Source: Nocardia bovistercoris
GTDB lineage: Bacteria > Actinomycetota > Actinomycetes > Mycobacteriales > Mycobacteriaceae
NCBI RefSeq assembly: GCF_015674855.1
Contig: NZ_JADMLG010000011.1
Span: 124,001-188,000, forward strand
Direction of reading: 5' to 3'
DNA: 64,000 nt
The notes under the pieces are model-generated. The model did not search any database, was not told the DNA's origin, and was given only the letters and a program-made list of their open reading frames with translations. A program made the position numbers and the translations under genes. Shown piece by piece: positions 25,927-34,388 of this stretch. Position 1 is the stretch's first letter. Every line of letters starts with the position of its first letter.

Positions 25927-26382
25927 ATGACAGGCAACGGGTCGTCGCGGCGGATCCATCGGTGGCTGGCCATCGTTTTCGTGGCGACGGTGGTCGTCAC
26001 CACGGTGGCGTTGGCGGCGGGCGGTCCGCAATGGGTGTCCTACCTGCCGCTTCCGCCGCTCGCGCTGCTGCTGTTCTCGGGGATCGCGGTATTCGTGGCG
26101 CGCTATCGGACGGCCTCCGGCGACGACGCGGCGGCCGGGTCCGCACCGCGCGCACGGTGGGTGCACCGCTGGTCGGGTGTGGTCCTCGTGCTCACGATCC
26201 TCGCCACGTTCGTCGCGCTCGCTCCGGCCGACCCGATCGTCTGGGTGTCCTATCTGCCGTTGATCCCGCTCGCCGCGCTGCTGGTCACCGGCCTCTACCT
26301 GTTCGCGGTGCGCTATCGCGCGCGGCGTCGCGCCGCCGATGCGCTGGGGTCGGCGCGGCCCGAGACGACGACGGCTCGCTGA
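25927..26382 (+). CDS. Small four-helix membrane protein with internal duplication
   Basis: A 151-residue membrane protein with four hydrophobic helices arranged as two homologous halves. Each half has an HRW motif, a hydrophobic helix, then VSYLPL, a second helix, and FVARYR or FAVRYR. Family and function are not recognised. I chose the ATG at 25927 because GGAGGAG is 6 bases upstream; the frame is open farther upstream but has no signal. It follows the TetR gene by 107 bases on the same strand and may be co-transcribed with it. Confidence 0.75.
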   Translation: MTGNGSSRRIHRWLAIVFVATVVVTTVALAAGGPQWVSYLPLPPLALLLFSGIAVFVARYRTASGDDAAAGSAPRARWVHRWSGVVLVLTILATFVALAPADPIVWVSYLPLIPLAALLVTGLYLFAVRYRARRRAADALGSARPETTTAR

Positions 26383-26517
26383 TCCGCACGCGCCTGCCTT
26401 CGGCGTAGCGGCTGCGCGTCCCAAGGTGGGTGAGGACGCACATGGCCCGCCCGCGTCCTCGGTCCGGCGGCGCGCCTGTCTCCCCGTCGGGCTCGGCGTC
26501 CGCCGGGGAGCGGCGAC

Positions 26518-27081
26518 TCACTTTCCGCCCGCGGTCGCTTCGGGGCGACTCTCGGTGCGCAGGCGTACGAGAGGCAGGAAGACCTCGTCCACGATTTCGC
26601 CCGGCGCGGATTCGCCGCCGTCGAGCACGTCGCGCACCACCAGGTCGATGGGCACGCGCAGGATTCGGGAGCCGATCGGTTCCGGGTTCACGCCGACGGC
26701 CATGAGCGCGCGGACGATGCGGGCCACGGCGTCCACGTCGGCCTCGTGGCGCAGCCGGGAGCACAGGGCGGGGTCGGCGTCGGCGAGGACGGCGAGTCCG
26801 CGGTAGGCGGCGCGCAGGATCTCGAGGGCGGAGACGACGTCGGCGCGCAGGTCGCCGGTGACGGGCGGGTCGCCCAGGCGCGGCACGCGGGCCTCGACCA
26901 GCGTGCGCACCAGCGCGGATTTGTCGGGCCAGCGCCGGTACAGCACCGATTTGGCGGCGCCCGCGCGTTCGGCGACGCCCGCCATGGTCATGCGGTGGTA
27001 CCCGTATTCGGTGAGTTCCTCCCACGCGGCGTCCAGCAACGTGCGTTCGAGATCCCGACCTCTTCGTCTGACTCCGGCCAC
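26518..27081 (-). CDS. TetR-family regulator
   Basis: A 187-residue repressor. The helix-turn-helix region contains LLDAAWEELTEYGYHRMTM and VAERAGAAKSVLYRRWPDKSAL; the C-terminal domain is of the TetR_C_33/AcrR-like type. The start is a GTG at 27081. The TAAGC-N11-GCTTA palindrome begins 6 bases upstream of the start codon, so binding would block its own transcription. It is divergent from an alpha/beta hydrolase gene whose promoter carries a second copy. Confidence 0.92.
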   Translation of the reverse strand: MAGVRRRGRDLERTLLDAAWEELTEYGYHRMTMAGVAERAGAAKSVLYRRWPDKSALVRTLVEARVPRLGDPPVTGDLRADVVSALEILRAAYRGLAVLADADPALCSRLRHEADVDAVARIVRALMAVGVNPEPIGSRILRVPIDLVVRDVLDGGESAPGEIVDEVFLPLVRLRTESRPEATAGGK

Positions 27082-27086
27082 GATTC

Positions 27087-27109
27087 TTAAGCTACTACAG
27101 GTTGCTTAA
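27087..27109. promoter_or_regulatory. TetR operator, copy 1
   Basis: TTAAGC...GCTTAA inverted repeat (core TAAGC-N11-GCTTA, 27088-27108) immediately upstream of the TetR start codon. Inner positions are also partly symmetric (CTAC against AACC). Confidence 0.75.
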
Positions 27110-27135
27110 CTGCCGCGTTGCGGTTAGCATCGATC

Positions 27136-27156
27136 TAAGCAACTACGAGTCGCTTA
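27136..27156. promoter_or_regulatory. TetR operator, copy 2
   Basis: TAAGCAACT...AGTCGCTTA, the same TAAGC-N11-GCTTA core with longer symmetric arms, 48 bases from copy 1 centre to centre and ending 10 bases before the hydrolase start codon. Confidence 0.78.
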
Positions 27157-27166
27157 TGGAGCCATC

Positions 27167-28066
27167 GTGAACGCACACATCTCCCTCCCCGACGCCGAGA
27201 TCCACTACAAGACCCGAGGTCGCGGGCCGGTCTTGCTCCTGCTCGTCGGCGGCGACGGCGACGCGGACGCCTACGACCGCGTGTCCGCTGAACTCGACGC
27301 CTACTTCACCGTCGTCACGCACGACCGGCGCGGCCTGTCCCGGAGCACCCGCGCGGTCACCGACGACGTGATCGCCGACCACGCCGACGACGCGGCGGCC
27401 GTACTCGCCGCGGTCACCGACGAGCCCGCGTTCGTCTTCGGCAGCAGCATCGGCGGGGTGATCGCGCTGGAACTACTCGCGCGACATCCGCACGCGGTGC
27501 GCATGGCCGTCGTGCACGAACCGCCGATCGCGACGATGCTGCCCGAACCGGGTCGCACCGAATTCACCAGGGCTCAACTCGAAGTCGAGGCCGCCTTCCG
27601 CGCGGACGACATACCGGCCGCGATGGGCAGATTCGCCCGCTTGGTCCAGCTCGACCCCGCCGATCACGAGCCCGAGGTCACGCCCCGGCCCGCAGGTGCG
27701 AACCGGCCCGACAATCTGCGACGCTTCCTCGGCGTGGACGCCCCCGCGGTCCGCCGGTACCGCCTGGACCGCGACGCGCTCGACCGTGACAAGGGACGCG
27801 TCGTCGCCGTCGTCGGCGCGACCACCACGGGTGTCGTCGCGCAGTGCGCGCACACTCTCGGCGCGGCGATCGGCGCGCGGGCCGTCACTTTTCCCGGCGG
27901 TCACACCGGGCCGACCCAGCATCCGCGCGCTGTCGGTCGCGCGCTGCGTGGCCTGCTGCTCGACGGGGTGGCCGGTGTCGGTGGCCAAGCGGGCCAGCAC
28001 GCGGCGCGCGAGTTGTCCGCGACGGACGCGCCAGCGAGTCGACAGGCTCACCGCGGCGACTCCTGA
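27167..28066 (+). CDS. Alpha/beta hydrolase
   Basis: A 299-residue serine hydrolase of the alpha/beta fold. The oxyanion region reads LLLLVGGDGD, the nucleophile elbow is FGSSIGG near residue 92, and the base is in FPGGHTG. The acid residue is not obvious; the strand that should hold it reads VAVVGATTTG. The C-terminal 35 residues are low-complexity and overlap the cold-shock gene on the other strand by 19 bases. The GTG at 27167 has GGAG 5 bases upstream. Expression is probably controlled by the divergent TetR protein; the substrate may be its ligand. Confidence 0.85.
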   Translation: MNAHISLPDAEIHYKTRGRGPVLLLLVGGDGDADAYDRVSAELDAYFTVVTHDRRGLSRSTRAVTDDVIADHADDAAAVLAAVTDEPAFVFGSSIGGVIALELLARHPHAVRMAVVHEPPIATMLPEPGRTEFTRAQLEVEAAFRADDIPAAMGRFARLVQLDPADHEPEVTPRPAGANRPDNLRRFLGVDAPAVRRYRLDRDALDRDKGRVVAVVGATTTGVVAQCAHTLGAAIGARAVTFPGGHTGPTQHPRAVGRALRGLLLDGVAGVGGQAGQHAARELSATDAPASRQAHRGDS

Positions 28067-28386
28067 CCGATCACGTTCGCGAGGTCGCCGCAGTTCGCGA
28101 GTTCGCCGGTGACCGGGCGGACCACCGCAGCCTGCGGTCGCCCGCCGCGGTCGCGGAACAGCACCTGCCGGCCTTCCACGAGCACCCGATAGCCCGGCGT
28201 GTCGATGCAGGAATGTTCCACGAACACCGGCGCTTCACGGTCGCCGACGGGCTGGATGAATCCGAATCCCTTGGGTCCGTCGAACCAGGCCACCGTGCCG
28301 AGCCGCCACTGTGACGACAAGGCTACGGGGCCGGAACTCGACATCGTCACCGCGCGGGTGCGGTTCTCCTGGTCGGTGGCGTGCAT
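28048..28386 (-). CDS. Cold-shock-domain protein with extensions
   Basis: A 112-residue nucleic-acid-binding protein. The cold-shock domain occupies about residues 27-80: GTVAWFDGPKGFGFIQP carries the RNP1-like KGFGFI, and VFVEHSCI is the RNP2-like strand. Unlike the ~67-residue CspA proteins it has about 25 extra residues in front and 30 behind. The ATG at 28386 has AAAGGA 11 bases upstream; an internal ATG at codon 15 is an alternative. It lies 90 bases after the ABC exporter pair on the same strand. Confidence 0.85.
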   Translation of the reverse strand: MHATDQENRTRAVTMSSSGPVALSSQWRLGTVAWFDGPKGFGFIQPVGDREAPVFVEHSCIDTPGYRVLVEGRQVLFRDRGGRPQAAVVRPVTGELANCGDLANVIGQESPR

Positions 28387-28476
28387 TCGATCTCGCGTCC
28401 TTTCGCGTGGTCGCGCCGCCGCACCAGACCCCGCGGGCCGTACGCGAGCGCGCGGCGCCGCAGTGGTAACTCCCGT

Positions 28477-30330
28477 CTACCCCGCGAATCCGGCCGGAAA
28501 CACCCCGGCGCGAATCACTTCCGTCGGCACCGGCGCGGCCGTCACCGAGTCGCGCCGCCACACCGCGTGCAAGCGGGCGTAGCGGCCGCCGAGGGCGAGC
28601 AGTTCGGCGTGGGAGCCGTCCTCGACGACGCCGCCCTCGTGGAACAGCAGCACCCGGTCCGCGCTTTCGGCGGTGTGCATGCGGTGCGCTATGACGATGG
28701 TGGTGCGGCCACGGGTCAGACGCGCCAGCGCCCGCTGCACCCGCACGTCGGTGCCCGCGTCGACGCCGCTGGTCGCCTCGTCCAGCACCAGCAGGTCCGG
28801 GTCGACCATGGCCGTGCGCGCGAGGGCGACCAGTTGGCGTTCACCGGCCGACAGCGATTCCCCGCGCTGGCCGACGCCGGTGTCGAGGCCGTCGGGCAGT
28901 CCGCGCACCCAGTCGGTGAGGCCGAGTTCGGCGAGGACGGCCGACACGTCGTCGGGGCCCGCGCCTTCGCGTCCGAGCGCGATGTTCTCGCCGACGGTCC
29001 GATCGAACAGGAACGCGTCCTGCGGCACGATGGCGACGCGGCGGGTCAGCGCCGAATCGGCGATCTCGGCGATGTCGATGCCCCACAGCAGCACCGTGCC
29101 CGAGCGCGGAAGTAGTTGCCGGGTCACCAGTTTCGCGAATGTGCTCTTGCCGGAACCGGTTTCGCCGACGATCGCGACGTGTTCGCCCGCCGCGATCCGC
29201 ACGTCGACCTCGTGCAACGCCGGACGGTCCGGGGTGTATCGGTATCCGACGCCGCGCAATTCGACCGCGGCGGGTCCGGCGGGCAGTGCGGTACGCGCGC
29301 CCGCGCCGACGCCCTCGTCCAGGTCGAGGATCTCGACCACCCGGCGCAGTCCAGCTTCGGCGTTGCGCGCGTCCGCGAGACTACTCACCGCGAACTGCAT
29401 GGGCCGCACGAAAAAGGTCACCAGGAACAGGAAGGCGACGACATCGCCCGCGCTGAGATCGAGCGAGAAGCCTGTCGCCCCCACACCGGCGGCGGTGCCG
29501 ACCAGCAGCACGGCGGTGGTGATCAGTCCGCTGGCGACTTCCCCGATGGAGACGTTGAATCCCATGGGCCACAACGTGCGACATTGCGCGTCGCGCACCG
29601 CGTCGACGCGGGCCTCGGCGCGCTCGCGCATCCGGTCCTCGATCCCGTAGGCGCGAATCGTGTCGATGCCGACCAGCATCTCGAGCAGGCCCGCGTAGAG
29701 TTCGCCGATGCCGACGCGCACGGCGTCGAAGCGGCGCCCGACCCACTGTTGCAGACTGTGTCCGGCGATCGGAACGCCGATGCCGATCAGCAGCACGAGC
29801 AGCGCGGGCGGCCAGGAGTAGGCCAGCATCACCGCGAGCGCCAGCGTCATCTGGGTGACGTTCTGCACCAGTGTGATTCCGCCGGACTGGGCGTAGAGGG
29901 TCACCACGTCGACATCGTTGGTGACGCGCGCGACCAGCGATCCGGCCGAATCGGCGCGCGGGTCGGCCGGCGAGAGCCGCAGGATGCGCGCGAAGGCGAG
30001 CACCCGCAGTTCGTACAGCGCGTGTTCGACGGTGCGGATCAGCCGGTGATTCATCACCGCCGAGGACACCATCGCCACCAGCACCGCCGCCACGCCCGCG
30101 AGCACCGCGACCGTGACCACCCGCGACCTGGCCTGCGCGTCCACTTCGGCGAGCAGCGCGTGGTCGAGTGCGTACTGGATCGTCACGGGGATGGCGATCC
30201 GGCCCGAGGCCGCGACGGTGGCGAGCACCAGGATCACCACCAGGGTCCGACGGCTGAGCGTGGTGTCGCGGCGCACCCGGCGCAGTAGCGCGGCGGTGCC
30301 GTAGACCCGCCGCGAATCCTTCGCGCTCAT
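28477..30330 (-). CDS. ABC exporter half-transporter, second subunit
   Basis: A 617-residue membrane-ATPase fusion: six-helix exporter domain (about residues 25-320) and nucleotide-binding domain. Walker A is VGETGSGKST, Walker B with catalytic Glu is LLVLDEATSGVD, the switch is IAHRMHT. The ABC signature is degenerate, LSAGERQL rather than LSGGQ. The start ATG at 30330 overlaps the stop of the partner gene (ATGA). With its partner it should form a heterodimeric multidrug- or lipid-type exporter; the substrate is unknown. Confidence 0.93.
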   Translation of the reverse strand: MSAKDSRRVYGTAALLRRVRRDTTLSRRTLVVILVLATVAASGRIAIPVTIQYALDHALLAEVDAQARSRVVTVAVLAGVAAVLVAMVSSAVMNHRLIRTVEHALYELRVLAFARILRLSPADPRADSAGSLVARVTNDVDVVTLYAQSGGITLVQNVTQMTLALAVMLAYSWPPALLVLLIGIGVPIAGHSLQQWVGRRFDAVRVGIGELYAGLLEMLVGIDTIRAYGIEDRMRERAEARVDAVRDAQCRTLWPMGFNVSIGEVASGLITTAVLLVGTAAGVGATGFSLDLSAGDVVAFLFLVTFFVRPMQFAVSSLADARNAEAGLRRVVEILDLDEGVGAGARTALPAGPAAVELRGVGYRYTPDRPALHEVDVRIAAGEHVAIVGETGSGKSTFAKLVTRQLLPRSGTVLLWGIDIAEIADSALTRRVAIVPQDAFLFDRTVGENIALGREGAGPDDVSAVLAELGLTDWVRGLPDGLDTGVGQRGESLSAGERQLVALARTAMVDPDLLVLDEATSGVDAGTDVRVQRALARLTRGRTTIVIAHRMHTAESADRVLLFHEGGVVEDGSHAELLALGGRYARLHAVWRRDSVTAAPVPTEVIRAGVFPAGFAG

Positions 30331-32162
30331 AGCGTATCCGCCGAGTCCTCGGCGCGGTAGGCGCCGAGTAGCGCGGCGTAGGCGGGTTCGGTGTCGAGCA
30401 GTTCGGCGTGGCGGCCGCGCGCGAGGACGCGACCGCCCGCCAGGAAGACGACCGTGTCGGCGAGGGCGACGGTGGCGGCACGGTGGCCGACCAGCACGAC
30501 CGTGGTCCGGCGTTCGTCGCCCGCGTATTCGGCGCGCAGCGCGTCCACCACGGATCGTTCGACGAGCGGGTCGAGCGCGGAGGTGGCGTCGTCGAGCAGC
30601 AGCAGGCCGGGTCGGCGGAATACGGCGCGGGCCAACGCGATCCGCTGGCGTTGGCCGCCGGAGAGTTGTGCGTCGGCGTCGAGCACGGTGTCGGGTCCTT
30701 CGGGCAGGCGGGCCACGAATTCGTCGGCGGCCGCGATTCGCAGGGCGCGGTGCAGGTCCGCGTCGGTGGCTTGCGCGCCGAGGGTGACGTTCGCGCGCAC
30801 GGTGTCGGCGAACAGGAAGGCGTTCTGGGTGACCAGCGCGGTGTCGCGGCGCACCGCGTCCGGGGCGAGCTGTCGGGTGTCGACCCCGTTCAGCGCGACC
30901 ACGCCGAGATCGGCCTCGACCAGGTGGGCGAGCAACGAGAGCAGGGTGCTCTTGCCCGCGCCGGTGGCGCCGACCACCGCGACGACCGCGCCGGGCCGGA
31001 TGTCGAGGCTCAGTTCGCGCACGGCGGCGCGCTCCGCGGACCCGCGATATCCGAATCCGACGCCTTCGAGGGCGACGCTCGCGCCCCGGGGTCCGGCGTC
31101 CGCGCCGCGGTGTCCGTGCGCGGGCCGCTCGGTGGCGGTGAGCACGTCCTCGACCCTGGTGTGCCCGGCGACGCCGAGCGGCAGCACACCGAGGAAGCGG
31201 GCGATGATGTTGAGCGGTATCGCGGTGGTGATGAGCAGGTAGATCACCTCGACCAGCGCGCCGACGCCGAGATGCCCGCCTTCGACCCGGTCGACGCCGA
31301 TGGCGAGGATGAGCAGCGCGGCCAGCGGCGGCATGAGTTCGATGGCGGGGTCGAAGACGGCGCCCGCGTTGCCCATTCGCCGGTTCGCGGCGCGCGAGGC
31401 GTCGGCCGCGGCGGCGAAGCGGGTGATCTCGCCGTCGGTGATGCCGAGGGTGCGGATGACCTGTCGACCGGCGACGGCCTCGTGCGCGAGTCCGCTCACC
31501 AGCGCGCGTTCGCGTTGCGCGGCGCGCGCTCGGGGCGCGAGCACCCGTTGGTAGAGCAGGTTGGCGGCGAAGACCAGCGGGATCAGGATGGCCGCGACCA
31601 GCGCGAGCCACGGGTCGATGAGTCCGATGTCGAGCATCACCAGCAGCAGCATCACCGACATGCCGACAGCGAACGGGAAGTGCTGCATGGGATCCCAGGC
31701 GGTCTCGGCGTCGGACACCGCGCGCGAGACCAGTTGCCCGGCCGGGCGGCGGCGATGCCAGGAGATGCCGAGGCGCAGGTAGGCGCGCACGATCGCTTTA
31801 CGGGTCTCGGCCTCGTTGCGGAACTGGACGGTGCCGGTGGCGACGCCGCGGAAGATGATGGTGAGAATACGCAGCAGCGACACGGCGAGCACGAACAGCG
31901 CTCCCGCCGCGGCCGCGCCCGGTAGGAATCGGCCCTCATCGAAGCTCGCGACGACCACGTGTTCGGTGCCCCAGCCCACCGCTTTCGCCGCGAGCACCAT
32001 ACAGGCGGCGTTCACCGATCCCGCGCCGATGGCGACGGCCGCGGCCACCGGCGATTCGGCGCAACCTCTGAACATGACGCCGAGTCCGACGCGCAGGGTG
32101 CGCGCGTCGCGAGTCGTGCCGATGTCGGCCCCGGCGAGCAACGCGCCTCTGCCGTAGCTCAC
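30327..32162 (-). CDS. ABC exporter half-transporter, first subunit
   Basis: A 611-residue half-transporter: six-helix domain, then ATPase domain with Walker A GATGAGKST, canonical signature LSGGQRQR, and Walker B LLLLDDATSALD in which the usual catalytic Glu is Asp. Paired with the second subunit, this puts the Asp-type Walker B opposite the degenerate LSAGE signature in one composite site, and leaves the other site canonical, the pattern of asymmetric heterodimeric exporters. I chose the GTG at 32162 because AGGAGG lies 8 bases upstream; an ATG at 32231 would add 23 residues. It is the first gene of the leftward unit. Confidence 0.92.
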   Translation of the reverse strand: MSYGRGALLAGADIGTTRDARTLRVGLGVMFRGCAESPVAAAVAIGAGSVNAACMVLAAKAVGWGTEHVVVASFDEGRFLPGAAAAGALFVLAVSLLRILTIIFRGVATGTVQFRNEAETRKAIVRAYLRLGISWHRRRPAGQLVSRAVSDAETAWDPMQHFPFAVGMSVMLLLVMLDIGLIDPWLALVAAILIPLVFAANLLYQRVLAPRARAAQRERALVSGLAHEAVAGRQVIRTLGITDGEITRFAAAADASRAANRRMGNAGAVFDPAIELMPPLAALLILAIGVDRVEGGHLGVGALVEVIYLLITTAIPLNIIARFLGVLPLGVAGHTRVEDVLTATERPAHGHRGADAGPRGASVALEGVGFGYRGSAERAAVRELSLDIRPGAVVAVVGATGAGKSTLLSLLAHLVEADLGVVALNGVDTRQLAPDAVRRDTALVTQNAFLFADTVRANVTLGAQATDADLHRALRIAAADEFVARLPEGPDTVLDADAQLSGGQRQRIALARAVFRRPGLLLLDDATSALDPLVERSVVDALRAEYAGDERRTTVVLVGHRAATVALADTVVFLAGGRVLARGRHAELLDTEPAYAALLGAYRAEDSADTL

Positions 32163-32314
32163 CCGAGATACCTCCTCCGTGTCCGACGCATACGCCGTTC
32201 CACCCTCCCTCGAGATCATTGCTTCGGACAACTAACTCGCTCGAGGTGATCCGAATCCCGCTACCCGCGCCCTCAAGCCGACCCGCGATGAGGTCGATAT
32301 GCCAAGGTGGACAG

Positions 32315-33088
32315 GTGAATTCCGCGCACAGGCAAATCGGGCACACCGTACGGTTCGACTGGGGTCGCGTCGGCGCGGCGGCGGTCGGCGCGGACGCGCG
32401 GGTCACGGTGGTGGTCGACGTGCTCTCCTTCACCACCACGCTGTCGGTGGCCGCCGACCTCGGTGTCACGGTGCTGCCGTATCGCTGGCGCGACGAATCC
32501 GCGGCGCGATACGCGGCCGAGCACGATGCGGTGCTCGCCGTCGGGCGTCGCGAGGCCGGTGCCGGACAGGTCAGCCTCTCCCCCGCCACCGTCCGGTCGG
32601 CGAGCGGGCTCACCCGTCTGGTGCTGCCCTCCCCGAACGGCTCGTCCATCGCCTACACCCTCGCCGCACACGCCACCTGCGTCGGCGCCTCGCTGCGCAA
32701 CGCCCGTGCGGTCGCCGCGTGGATCACCGCCGAGTATCCGGCGACGGCCGCGGTCGCGGTGGTGGCCGCAGGCGAACTCTGGCCCGATGGGAGCCTGCGT
32801 CCGGCCGTGGAAGACCTGTGGGGAGCGGGCGCGGTCATCTCCGAACTGCTTCGCTCGCGCGGGGCGACCGCGGCCTCCCCCGAGGCGAAGGTCGCGGTCG
32901 CGGCCTGGCGCGCGATCGCCGAAGGACCGCGGGAGGCACTGCTCGACTGCGCCTCGGGCCGCGAACTGGTCGAGGGCGGCTTCGGTGGCGATGTGCTGAT
33001 CGCCGCCGAAATCGACAGCAGCCGTTCGGTTCCGGTTCTCGACGGTGCGCACGGTTTCCGCGACGCCGCAGCGGTCGAAGGCCGATAG
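32315..33088 (+). CDS. 2-phosphosulfolactate phosphatase family (ComB-like)
   Basis: A 257-residue protein of the ComB family, named for the Mg-dependent phosphatase that makes sulfolactate in coenzyme M synthesis. Family features are VVVDVLSFTTTLSVA, LPSPNGSSIAY, GASLRNARAVAAW and VAAGELWPDGSLRPAVED. Bacterial members exist in organisms without coenzyme M, so the real substrate is uncertain. I chose a GTG at 32315 with AAGGTGG 4-5 bases upstream; an ATG at 32288 is possible. It lies just before the sulfur island, upstream of and in the same direction as the first LysR gene, which makes a sulfonate-linked role plausible. Confidence 0.78.
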   Translation: MNSAHRQIGHTVRFDWGRVGAAAVGADARVTVVVDVLSFTTTLSVAADLGVTVLPYRWRDESAARYAAEHDAVLAVGRREAGAGQVSLSPATVRSASGLTRLVLPSPNGSSIAYTLAAHATCVGASLRNARAVAAWITAEYPATAAVAVVAAGELWPDGSLRPAVEDLWGAGAVISELLRSRGATAASPEAKVAVAAWRAIAEGPREALLDCASGRELVEGGFGGDVLIAAEIDSSRSVPVLDGAHGFRDAAAVEGR

Positions 33089-33103
33089 ATCGCCGCGTTC
33101 GTT

Positions 33104-33128
33104 CACGAACACCGAACGATTCTCGAAG
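33104..33128. promoter_or_regulatory. Shared 25-bp element, copy 1
   Basis: CACGAA-N4-GAACGATTCTCGAAG, identical at 21 of 25 positions to 36745-36769; only the four spacer bases differ. It lies 140 bases upstream of the LysR gene at 33268. Probably a regulator binding site, perhaps of that LysR protein or of a global sulfur regulator. Confidence 0.6.
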
Positions 33129-33267
33129 GCGGACGCGACACGGACACCGGAGCGGGCGAGTGTCGTCCGAACGGCTCCCACACAGAATCGCGCTGATCTT
33201 AAGGATTTCCTCACCGGTGGCCCGCGCCGAAGATCGGAGCGGAGCGGGGCAGGAAAGCGAGGCAGTC

Positions 33268-34176
33268 GTGTACGACATCCGGCGTCTGATTCTGTTGCGG
33301 GATCTGGCCGAGCGCACGACCATGACCGCGGTGTCGGAGTTGCACGGCATCACCACCTCCGCGGTGTCGCAGCAGTTGCGCATCCTCGAGGACGAGGTCG
33401 GCACGGTCCTGACCCGCCGGGAGGGCCGGGTGCTGCGGCTCACCCCCGCGGGCCGGGTGCTGGTCGACCACACCTCGCGCATCATTGCGGCGCTCGAGGA
33501 GGCCGAGAGCGCCGTTGCCGCGACCGCCGAGAACGTCACCGGAGTGCTCACCTTGGCGACCTTCCGCACCGCCCAGCGCCGCCTCGCCATGCCGCTGGTC
33601 GTGCAGTTGCGCGCCGAGTACCCGAATCTGCGGGTTCGGGTGGTCGATCTGATGCCGGTGGAGTCGGTGCCCGCGGTGCGTCAGCAGGAGGTGGATCTGG
33701 CCATCACCTACGCGTATTCCTTTCGGGCGCGTGATCTTCCGCTCGGACTGGGTTCGGAGTTCCTGTTCGGCGACCCGCTGGTGCTGCTCGCCCCCGACGG
33801 GCTGCGCGAGCAGGTGCGCCAGGGCGGGCTCACCGCGGCAAGGGACGCCGACTGGATCACCGCGCGCGACGGCGCGCCTTCCATAGTGTCGGTGCTCTAC
33901 GCCTGCCGCGAGGCCGGTTTCGCGCCGCGGATCGAACATCGCGGCGGCAGTTTCGCATCCATGGCCGAGATGGTCGAATTCGGGCTCGGGGTGAGCATCG
34001 TGCCGGAGATGTCGGTGGAGGACGAGCACCGGCACCTCATCGCCTGCACCGTCGCCAACGGCACTCGGCAGGTCGGGGTCACCTACCGGCAGGCGTCGCT
34101 GGAACGGCCCGCCGTCGCCGCGGCGATCCGGGCATTGCGCACGATCGCGGGCGGACCGCAACGCCTCGCCTCGTGA
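33268..34176 (+). CDS. LysR-family regulator of the sulfur island
   Basis: A 302-residue LysR-type activator/repressor. The winged helix-turn-helix occupies residues 3-62 (AVSELHGITTSAVSQQLRIL), and the periplasmic-binding-like effector domain starts near residue 90 and ends at VAAAIRALRTI. The start is the GTG at 33268 with purine-rich AGGAAAGCGAGG upstream. It precedes the SsuD-like monooxygenase by 212 bases on the same strand. The shared 25-bp element in its upstream region recurs before the importer operon at 37088. Effector unknown; a sulfur metabolite is likely by context. Confidence 0.93.
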   Translation: MYDIRRLILLRDLAERTTMTAVSELHGITTSAVSQQLRILEDEVGTVLTRREGRVLRLTPAGRVLVDHTSRIIAALEEAESAVAATAENVTGVLTLATFRTAQRRLAMPLVVQLRAEYPNLRVRVVDLMPVESVPAVRQQEVDLAITYAYSFRARDLPLGLGSEFLFGDPLVLLAPDGLREQVRQGGLTAARDADWITARDGAPSIVSVLYACREAGFAPRIEHRGGSFASMAEMVEFGLGVSIVPEMSVEDEHRHLIACTVANGTRQVGVTYRQASLERPAVAAAIRALRTIAGGPQRLAS

Positions 34177-34388
34177 GCGCTGCCTCATGTCGAGACGAGC
34201 TCGACGAATCCCGCGGGGCGGCCTGCTCGTTCCGCTGCCGACGGGTTCCGACGCCGGGTGACGCGACCCACGGAGAGCGGGGTTCGCACCATCACCGGAC
34301 CCGTCACGCAGGTCACCGACGCGGCCAACGTGCTCACCACCGCCACACGCGGACACTCGAGCCCGCACGACCTTCGAAATGGAGACCG

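Noticed and set aside
30331..31611. Upstream extension of the second ABC subunit frame to 1044 codons
   Set aside because: The extra N-terminal 427 residues are Arg-rich shadow of the partner ATPase gene; the ATGA overlap at 30330 and six-helix start fix the true N-terminus.
34173..34388. N-terminal extension of the SsuD-like enzyme starting at a GTG overlapping the LysR stop, with three Cys codons
   Set aside because: The extension is low complexity, joins the enzyme without a stop so cannot be a leader peptide, and a ribosome binding site exists at the internal ATG.
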